Below, piece after piece: positions 22,462-27,885 of a DNA stretch of 27,885 nt (positions are counted from its first letter, which is position 1; every line of letters begins with the position of its first letter). Position numbers and translations under genes: made by a program. The DNA is from an uncultured Alistipes sp. GTDB lineage: Bacteria; Bacteroidota; Bacteroidia; Bacteroidales; Rikenellaceae. The notes under the pieces are model-generated. The model was not told the DNA's origin and ran no database searches. It saw only the letters and a list, made by a program, of their open reading frames with translations. The DNA is taken from the NCBI GenBank assembly GCA_959604655.1, contig CAUHCL010000016.1:1-27885 (forward strand). Reading direction: 5' to 3'.

Positions 22462-24240
22462 ATGAATATCGAAAACTACATCTCGCAAATCGTATCGCAG
22501 TCCATCGAGGCTCTTTACGGACCCGTCGATGCCGCGCAGTTGCAGATCCAGAAGACCCGCAAGGAGTTCGAAGGAGACTACACCCTGGTTACATTCCCGT
22601 TGCTCAAACTCAGCCGCAAGTCGCCCGAAGCGACGGCGACCGAGATCGGCGAACGCATCGTGGCCGACAATCGGAGCATAGCCTCGTTCAACGTCATCAA
22701 AGGATTCCTCAATCTCTCTCTCGCCCCGTCGTTCTGGGCCGAACGTTTCGCCGAGTCGGCTGCCGACGAGCATTTCGGCGAGGCCGCACCCACGGGCCGC
22801 ACGATCATGATAGAGTACTCGTCGCCCAACACCAACAAACCTCTGCACCTGGGCCATATCCGCAACAACCTGCTCGGATATTCGGTGGCGCAGATACTGA
22901 AGGCCAACGGCCACAACGTCATAAAGGTCAACCTCGTGAACGACAGAGGCATCCACATCTGCAAATCGATGCTGGCATGGAAGCTCTACGGCGGCGGAGA
23001 GACCCCTGCGTCGTCGGGCCTCAAGGGCGACCATCTGGTAGGCAAATACTACGTCGAGTTCGACAAGCACTACAAGGCCGAGATCAAGCAGCTCGTCGAG
23101 GGCGGCATGAGCGAGGACGAAGCCAAGAAAAACGCCCCCATCATGCGCGAGGCGCAGGAGATGCTGCGCAAATGGGAGGCCAAGGATCCCGAAGTGTACG
23201 GCCTGTGGCAGACCATGAACGGCTGGGTCTACGACGGTTTCGACGTGACCTACAAGGCCTTGGGAGTCGATTTCGACAAGGTTTACTACGAATCGCAGAC
23301 CTATCTGCTCGGCAAGAGCCTCGTGCAGGAGGGTCTCGACAAGGGCGTCTTCTTCCGCAAGGAGGACAACTCGGTGTGGATCGACCTCACGGCCGACGGC
23401 TTGGACCAGAAGCTGCTGCTGCGCGGCGACGGCACGTCGGTCTACATGACGCAGGATCTGGGCACCGCCCTGCGCCGTTTCGAGGATAACAAGCTCGACG
23501 ACATGATATACGTGGTGGGCAACGAACAGAACTACCACTTCCAGGTGCTGAAACTGGTGCTCAAGAAGTTGGGCTACGACTGGAGCGACAACATCTACCA
23601 CCTCTCGTACGGCATGGTGGAGCTGCCCGAGGGCAAGATGAAGTCGCGCGAGGGCACCGTGGTCGACGCCGACGACCTGATGGCCGACATGGTGGCCACG
23701 GCGCGCGAGATGTCGGACGAACTGGGCAAGCTCGACGGCTGCACCAAGGAGGAAGCCGACGCCATCTGCAACATGGTGGGACTCGGCGCCCTGAAGTACT
23801 TCATCCTGAAGGTCGACCCCAAAAAGACCATGCTGTTCGATCCGCGCGAGTCGATCGACTTCAACGGCAACACGGGTCCCTTCATACAGTACACCCACGC
23901 CCGCATCTGCTCGATACTGCGCAAGGCCGACGAGGCGGGCATCGACCGCCGATCGCACGACTGCGCCGAGCTGCTGCCCGAGGAGATAGGACTCATTAAG
24001 TCGCTCGCCGACTTCCCCAACGCGGTGGCCTCGGCAGGCGAGAACTTCGCGCCGTCGATCATAGCGTCGTACGCCTACGATCTGGCCAAGACGTTCAACG
24101 GCTACTACCACGACCACTCGATCCTGCGCGAGGAAGACGGGCAGAAGCGCGCCATGCGCCTGATGTTGGCCGCCGAAGTGGCCCGCATACTGAACAAAGC
24201 CATGAAACTGTTGGGAATCGACGTTCCCCAAAGAATGTAA
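22462..24240 (+). CDS. argS: Arginyl-tRNA synthetase
   Basis: Class I synthetase that charges tRNA-Arg. The 592-residue protein has the N-terminal Add-1 domain (about 1-110), the HIGH-type sequence NKPLHLGHIRNN (125-136) in the Rossmann fold, the KMSK-equivalent GKMKSREGTVV (391-401) and a C-terminal anticodon-binding domain (about 470-592). The frame opens at a TTG two codons earlier, but ATG 22462 gives the family start MNIENYISQIV. An endo-arabinanase gene begins 7 nt after the stop and likely shares the transcript. Confidence 0.97.
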   Translation: MNIENYISQIVSQSIEALYGPVDAAQLQIQKTRKEFEGDYTLVTFPLLKLSRKSPEATATEIGERIVADNRSIASFNVIKGFLNLSLAPSFWAERFAESAADEHFGEAAPTGRTIMIEYSSPNTNKPLHLGHIRNNLLGYSVAQILKANGHNVIKVNLVNDRGIHICKSMLAWKLYGGGETPASSGLKGDHLVGKYYVEFDKHYKAEIKQLVEGGMSEDEAKKNAPIMREAQEMLRKWEAKDPEVYGLWQTMNGWVYDGFDVTYKALGVDFDKVYYESQTYLLGKSLVQEGLDKGVFFRKEDNSVWIDLTADGLDQKLLLRGDGTSVYMTQDLGTALRRFEDNKLDDMIYVVGNEQNYHFQVLKLVLKKLGYDWSDNIYHLSYGMVELPEGKMKSREGTVVDADDLMADMVATAREMSDELGKLDGCTKEEADAICNMVGLGALKYFILKVDPKKTMLFDPRESIDFNGNTGPFIQYTHARICSILRKADEAGIDRRSHDCAELLPEEIGLIKSLADFPNAVASAGENFAPSIIASYAYDLAKTFNGYYHDHSILREEDGQKRAMRLMLAAEVARILNKAMKLLGIDVPQRM

Positions 24241-24247
24241 CGCACAT

Positions 24248-25264
24248 ATGAAAAGGATATATCTGATAACGGCCATCGCCGTAGCCGCGGCGTCGCTTGC
24301 CTTCGCGGGCGACGGCGGCAAGAAGAGCGCGAAGAGCTTCACCAACCCCGTGATCGACCGCGACGCTCCCGACCCCACGGTCATCCGCGCCGAGGACGGC
24401 ACTTTCTACGCCTACTCGACCCAGCGCGACGGCAACGTGCCGATCTACAAGTCGACCGACATGGTCGAATGGGAGTACATAGGCGGCGCATTCCCCAAAG
24501 GCGGCGTACCGCGCTTCGTGCCCAAGGGCGGAATATGGGCGCCCGACATCAACCTTATCGACGGCAAATACGTCCTCTACTTCTCCATATCGACATGGGG
24601 CGGCGAATGGGAGTGCTGCATAGGCCGCGCCGTATCCGACTCGCCCGAAGGTCCCTTCACCGACGCCAAGATGCTGTTCCGCTCGAAAGATATCGGTGTG
24701 CAGAACTCGATCGATCCCGTGGTGGTGCAGGACGGCGGACGCAAATATCTGGCCTGGGGCAGCTTCAGCGGCATATACATCACCGAGCTGACCGACGACG
24801 GTCTGGAACTGGACGATCCCAAGAACATAGTGAAGATAGCGGGCACGGCCTACGAAGGCACCTACATACACAAGCGCGACGGCTACTACTACCTCTTCGC
24901 GTCGATAGGCCGATGCTGCGAGGGCATGAAGAGCACCTACGAGACTGTCGTGGGCCGCAGCCGTTCACTGTTCGGCCCCTACGTCGACAAGCAGGGCCGT
25001 CCCATGACCGATAACCACCACGAAGTGCTGGTCTCGGGCGACGATCGCGTGAAAGGCCCTGGCCACGACTCGCAGATCATAACCGACGACAAGAAGCAGG
25101 ACTGGATATTCTACCACGGCTACACCGCGAGCGACAACGCATCGAGCGGACGCAAAATGTTCCTCGACCGCGTGACATGGCACGACGGATGGCCGCAGAT
25201 AGGTGTCGGCGGCCACCCCACCGTGACGGGTAAGGCTCCCGTGATAAAGAAGAAACGGAAATAA
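24248..25264 (+). CDS. Secreted GH43 arabinan endo-1,5-alpha-L-arabinosidase-like enzyme
   Basis: 338 residues with a signal peptide (about 1-20) and one five-bladed GH43 domain. The catalytic residues are D42 (DAPDPTVI), D156 (SIDPVVV) and E203 (AYEGTYI). H273 in GPGHDS is the metal-site histidine typical of endo-arabinanases. IWAPDI, CCIGRAVSDSPEGPFTD and the GRCCEGMKSTYETVVGRS stretch are also characteristic of that subgroup. It should cut alpha-1,5-arabinan of pectin in the periplasm or at the surface. It has no promoter of its own in the 7-nt gap after argS. This placement is odd, because arabinan enzymes normally sit in utilisation loci with SusC/SusD. Confidence 0.9.
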   Translation: MKRIYLITAIAVAAASLAFAGDGGKKSAKSFTNPVIDRDAPDPTVIRAEDGTFYAYSTQRDGNVPIYKSTDMVEWEYIGGAFPKGGVPRFVPKGGIWAPDINLIDGKYVLYFSISTWGGEWECCIGRAVSDSPEGPFTDAKMLFRSKDIGVQNSIDPVVVQDGGRKYLAWGSFSGIYITELTDDGLELDDPKNIVKIAGTAYEGTYIHKRDGYYYLFASIGRCCEGMKSTYETVVGRSRSLFGPYVDKQGRPMTDNHHEVLVSGDDRVKGPGHDSQIITDDKKQDWIFYHGYTASDNASSGRKMFLDRVTWHDGWPQIGVGGHPTVTGKAPVIKKKRK

Positions 25265-25273
25265 CGGCAAAGT

Positions 25274-25306
25274 AATCATGCGTCCGTCGAAAGCGGGCGC
25301 ATGATT
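25274..25306 (+). terminator. Hairpin after the endo-arabinanase, terminator candidate
   Basis: Bases 25274-25286 pair with 25294-25306 (13 bp with one G-U). Only CGTTG follows rather than a T-run, so efficiency is uncertain. Confidence 0.55.
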
Positions 25307-25326
25307 CGTTGAACGAGGATACTGCC

Positions 25327-25890
25327 ATGCAACGAAAGCCGCTCGAGGATATGACGCTGCAAGAGCTGTGGGAACTGTTCCCGATAATTCTGTCCGAGCA
25401 TAAGGATTGCCGGCGGCAATGGGCCGCAGAAGAAATATCGGTGCTGGAAACCGTTCTGGGTCGCGATGCCAAACGCATAAGCCACATAGGCAGCACCGCC
25501 GTCGAACGGATAATGGCCAAGCCGATAGTCGACATTCTGCCGGAGGCCGCCGACGGCACGTCGTTCGACGCAATCAGGCCCCGCATAGAATCGGTCGGTT
25601 ACAGACTGATGTCGTGCGGCGGCTCCCGAATGAGTTTCAACAAAGGATATACCCCCGACGGATTCGCCGACAAGGTTTTCCACCTGCATCTGCGTCGGGC
25701 GGGCGACAACGACGAACTGCGGTTCCGCGACTATCTCAATGCGCACCCCGACACGGCGCAAGAGTACGAATCGCTGAAGATCGGGCTTTGGAAGCGATTC
25801 GAACACGACCGCGACGCATACACACGTGCCAAAACGGATTTCATAATGCGGCACACTCGGCTGGCGAAGCTCGAAAATCCCGACGAATAA
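25327..25890 (+). CDS. GrpB-family (UPF0157) nucleotidyltransferase-like protein
   Basis: A 187-residue cytoplasmic protein. HIGSTAVERIMAKPIVDIL (53-71) is the GrpB signature, corresponding to the GS...D region of the nucleotidyltransferase fold. It is followed by FHLHLRRAGDNDELRFRDYL and a helical tail with AHPDTAQEYESLK. The family is often adjacent to or fused with acetyltransferases or dephospho-CoA kinase, but its substrate is not established. ATG 25327 is preferred over a TTG six codons upstream that lies in the preceding hairpin's shadow. The gene is followed by an inverted repeat shared with the convergent DUF5606 gene. Confidence 0.85.
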   Translation: MQRKPLEDMTLQELWELFPIILSEHKDCRRQWAAEEISVLETVLGRDAKRISHIGSTAVERIMAKPIVDILPEAADGTSFDAIRPRIESVGYRLMSCGGSRMSFNKGYTPDGFADKVFHLHLRRAGDNDELRFRDYLNAHPDTAQEYESLKIGLWKRFEHDRDAYTRAKTDFIMRHTRLAKLENPDE

Positions 25891-25891
25891 C

Positions 25892-25926
25892 ACGACGGCT
25901 GCCCGAATCGCTCGGACAGCCGTCGT
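25892..25926. terminator. Inverted repeat between convergent GrpB and DUF5606 genes
   Basis: ACGACGGCTG (25892-25901) pairs with CAGCCGTCGT (25917-25926). An inner CCGA/TCGG extends the stem past one mismatch. T-runs are weak on both sides. Confidence 0.6.
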
Positions 25927-25945
25927 AGTTCAACGCGCAATGGCG

Positions 25946-26368
25946 CTATGCCTCCTGTTCCTCGGCCTGTTCCTCGTCGGGCAGACGGAACTCGGTGAAT
26001 CCCGCGCCCACGAGAATATTGAACCACGAAAGAGCCTTCTTTATGTCCGACACATGAACGCGGTCGCGGTCGTAGTCGGGCAGCACCTCGGCGAAATAGG
26101 CTTTCAGCTTCTCGGGCGACTCCTTGTGCGAGATGGCCTCCTTGCCGCCCGTGTGGGCGTACATCTTGGTAAATACCTCGGCCAGAGCTATGTCGTCTCC
26201 TTCGGTGAACATCGAGATCTCCGACAACGCGCTCACGCGCGAAGTGGCCGACGCGTTCATGCGCTTGCCGTCGCCGAGCGACTCCACGATGATGCCGTGC
26301 GTCGATTGCGCCACGTACTTATACAGTCCGGGCATACCCGAAATGGCGAGAATATCCTTAAATTCCAT
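25946..26368 (-). CDS. DUF5606-like protein
   Basis: A 140-residue cytoplasmic protein conserved in Bacteroidetes. The N-terminus MEFKDILAISGMPGLYKYVA, then GIIVESLGDGKRMNA and LSEISMFTEGDDIALAEVF, fits the DUF5606 pattern, a small beta-rich domain of unknown function. The middle, SPEKLKAYFAEVLPDYDRDR, and the DIKKALSWFN segment form a helical second part, and the end is acidic. It lies 55 nt behind the MscS gene on the same strand with no clear promoter in between, so the two are probably co-transcribed. Confidence 0.75.
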   Translation of the reverse strand: MEFKDILAISGMPGLYKYVAQSTHGIIVESLGDGKRMNASATSRVSALSEISMFTEGDDIALAEVFTKMYAHTGGKEAISHKESPEKLKAYFAEVLPDYDRDRVHVSDIKKALSWFNILVGAGFTEFRLPDEEQAEEQEA

Positions 26369-26423
26369 AATCCGATAAATGATTTTGAGTTAATATTTTT
26401 CCGTTTGTAAAATTGGTTTCCGT

Positions 26424-27356
26424 TCACGCTCCGCGGTCGATATGCACATCGAGCTGCGGGAAGGGGAAGTGCGCACCCGCCGCGGGCAGCTCCTTGTAGA
26501 AGCACTCCGTGATGCTGTCCAGCACATCCCAGTAATCCTTGTTCAACACCCACGCGCGCGCCTCGATCACCACGGCGCTGTCGGCCATGGCGTCTATGCG
26601 CACATATGCCGCAGGTTCCTTCAACACCTTGTCCGACCGCATGATGATGGCCAGCATCGCCGCACGTACGGCATCGTAGTCGTCGCCGTAAGCGACCGAC
26701 ACCTTCCAGCTGCAACGGCGCGTGACCGACGTCGTGTAGTTGTTGATGATCGACGTCGATATCATGTTGTTGGGGATGTATATCGTCTGTTTGTCGGTGG
26801 TCTGCACCGTGGTGGTGAACAGACGTATGGCCGTCACCGTTCCCGACACTCCCTGCGACGATATGTAGTCGCCTATCGAGTAGGGACGCAGCACGAGTAT
26901 CATCACGCCGCCCGCGAAATTCTGCAACGTGCTGCTCAGGGCCATACCTATCGCCAGACCCGCCGAGGCCAGCACGGCGGCGAATATGGTGAGATTGACT
27001 CCCAGAACCGACACCACGGCCACGGCCAGAATGATGTAGCCGACCGTCTTCACCAGCGTCAGGAGAAACGTGTGCAGCGACAGTTCCGTCTTGCGGCGGG
27101 TCATGAGGGCGTCGATCATCTTCACCACACGCCTGAGAAGCCAGCGTCCCGCATAGTATATGGCCAGCGCGATGCAGATCTTTATGCCCGTCCATATCAG
27201 CCACGACACGATCTCCGACACGATGTCGTGAACGTCCAGCGCGGCCAGCCGCTTGACCGTCTCGGCGAATTTCTCTTTCTGAACGCTGTCGGGCACGATC
27301 AGATTCTCCAGTTTGTCGGTCTGTAAGAACAGACCGAATATGTTTCTCAACACCAT
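26424..27356 (-). CDS. Small-conductance mechanosensitive channel, MscS family
   Basis: A 310-residue inner-membrane channel that opens under membrane tension to release solutes during hypo-osmotic shock. It has an N-terminal extension (about 1-48), TM1 (about 50-74), TM2 (about 96-119) and the pore helix TM3, whose Gly/Ala pattern LASAGLAIGMALSSTLQNFA (129-148) continues into GGVMILVLRPYSIGDYI (149-165), the MscS hallmark. A beta domain (IYIPNNMI) and alpha/beta C-terminal domain follow. The size is close to E. coli MscS (286). It is divergent from the DUF5689 lipoprotein gene and upstream of DUF5606 on the same strand. Confidence 0.95.
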   Translation of the reverse strand: MVLRNIFGLFLQTDKLENLIVPDSVQKEKFAETVKRLAALDVHDIVSEIVSWLIWTGIKICIALAIYYAGRWLLRRVVKMIDALMTRRKTELSLHTFLLTLVKTVGYIILAVAVVSVLGVNLTIFAAVLASAGLAIGMALSSTLQNFAGGVMILVLRPYSIGDYISSQGVSGTVTAIRLFTTTVQTTDKQTIYIPNNMISTSIINNYTTSVTRRCSWKVSVAYGDDYDAVRAAMLAIIMRSDKVLKEPAAYVRIDAMADSAVVIEARAWVLNKDYWDVLDSITECFYKELPAAGAHFPFPQLDVHIDRGA

Positions 27357-27375
27357 ATTCCTGCTTATATTAATG

Positions 27376-27383
27376 CAAAATTA
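27376..27383 (-). promoter_or_regulatory. -7 element for the MscS gene
   Basis: Minus-strand TAATTTTG (27383-27376) is an exact TAnnTTTG match 20 nt before the start codon. Confidence 0.5.
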
Positions 27384-27405
27384 ATCATTTTTAGCTTAAA
27401 TACGC

Positions 27406-27413
27406 TATCTTTG
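27406..27413 (+). promoter_or_regulatory. -7 element for the DUF5689 gene
   Basis: TATCTTTG is an exact TAnnTTTG match 28 nt before ATG 27441, back to back with the MscS promoter. Confidence 0.5.
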
Positions 27414-27440
27414 TTAAAACGATCGCGCATCACCCGTCCC

Positions 27441-27885
27441 ATGTTCAAAGCCCGCCTTCACGACATACTGCTGCCGACGATGCTTTTCGTGCTCGCAACG
27501 CTCTCGGGGTGCCGCACTTACGATGCACCGTCCGACGACGGCGAAACGCCGCAGGCACCCAACATATCCATCGCCGATCTGCACGATCTGTGCGGCAAAG
27601 GTTCGCTGAACATAAGCGAACCGCTCGTTGCGGGCGGTTACGTCACGTCTAGCGACCGCGCCGCGAACTTCAGCCGCACCTTCACCATCGAGGATCCCAC
27701 GGGAGGCATGGAGATAATGGCGGGCCTCTACGACCTGCACAACATCTATCCGTTAGGTTGCTACGTAACCCTGCGGCTCGAAGGTTGCACCGTCGCCGAG
27801 AGCCGCGGAGTGTTGCAGGCGGGAATCGCCGCCGCGGAGTACGACAGCTACCCCGTCACCTACTTCTCGTCGCGCGTGCTTCTCG
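27441..27885 (+). CDS. DUF5689-like lipoprotein, N-terminal part
   Basis: The gene runs off the right edge; 148 codons are visible. The signal peptide ends in LATLSGC, making C23 the probable lipidated cysteine. After a short linker, residues about 42-135 follow the DUF5689 (OB-fold-like) pattern: ISIADLHDLC, then EPLVAGGYVTSSDRAANFSR, TFTIEDPTGGMEI, YPLGCYVTLRLEGCTV and GVLQAG. Such domains are found in surface lipoproteins and nuclease-associated proteins of Bacteroidetes; the function is unknown. The ATG is set by the signal peptide and the promoter 28 nt upstream. What follows the DUF5689 module cannot be seen. Confidence 0.75.
   Translation, partial: MFKARLHDILLPTMLFVLATLSGCRTYDAPSDDGETPQAPNISIADLHDLCGKGSLNISEPLVAGGYVTSSDRAANFSRTFTIEDPTGGMEIMAGLYDLHNIYPLGCYVTLRLEGCTVAESRGVLQAGIAAAEYDSYPVTYFSSRVLL

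Noticed and set aside
27414..27740. 108-codon minus-strand frame at the right end
   Set aside because: It is opposite a plus-strand lipoprotein with a signal peptide, DUF5689 pattern and promoter.

Overview
The window looks like chromosomal DNA of a Bacteroidales bacterium, most likely an Alistipes-like member of the Rikenellaceae. Genes start behind Bacteroidetes-type promoters (-7 TAnnTTTG, sometimes with a -33 TTTG/TTG about 20 nt upstream). Shine-Dalgarno sequences are absent or weak. Several families are largely Bacteroidetes-specific (GLPGLI, DUF5606, DUF5689, tandem DUF1080 lipoproteins), and the coding DNA is clearly GC-rich, unlike Bacteroides. The genus is an inference; no rRNA or tRNA gene was seen.

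Layout. (1) 1-3236: start of a phospho-sugar mutase (minus strand, cut by the window edge), divergent from dnaA, then a WYL regulator and a small zinc-ribbon protein. (2) 3313-8100: a tight plus-strand run of bcp/prxQ peroxiredoxin, recA, a bifunctional (p)ppGpp synthetase/hydrolase and a small membrane protein, followed by a HIT-family protein and a strong terminator. (3) 8101-10165: an AT-rich regulatory stretch carrying repeated TTACA-N2-TGTAA palindromes, a XRE-type repressor-like protein, another gene-poor stretch and a GLPGLI-family secreted protein. (4) 10194-13408: a tandem DUF1080 lipoprotein and a zinc/manganese-type ABC pair (binding lipoprotein and ATPase) with no permease beside it. 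(5) 13411-15569, minus strand except for the first item: a structured GC-rich repeat, a small conserved protein, an OmpA-like periplasmic protein and a single-domain DUF1080 lipoprotein. (6) 15685-20957: plus-strand run of a double GH43 glycosidase, a CE1-type esterase and a DPP-IV-like S9 peptidase, ended by an 18-bp bidirectional terminator. (7) 21040-27885: second copy of the structured repeat, dusB (minus), argS (plus) with an endo-arabinanase 7 nt behind it, a GrpB-family protein, DUF5606 and MscS genes (minus), and the start of a DUF5689 lipoprotein.

How it fits together. The core genes cover replication initiation, recombination, stringent response, translation and peroxide defence. 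The accessory genes point to breakdown of plant arabinan-type glycans and their ester decorations in the envelope (two GH43 proteins, an esterase, two DUF1080 proteins, an exported dipeptidyl-peptidase). No SusC/SusD pair is present, so this is not a classical polysaccharide utilisation locus.

The two observations most worth following are the operator array around the XRE-type regulator at 8201-8680 and a dispersed repeat (13411-13500 and 21040-21125). In the repeat, two stems change sequence between copies but keep base pairing, while an 18-nt loop is invariant.
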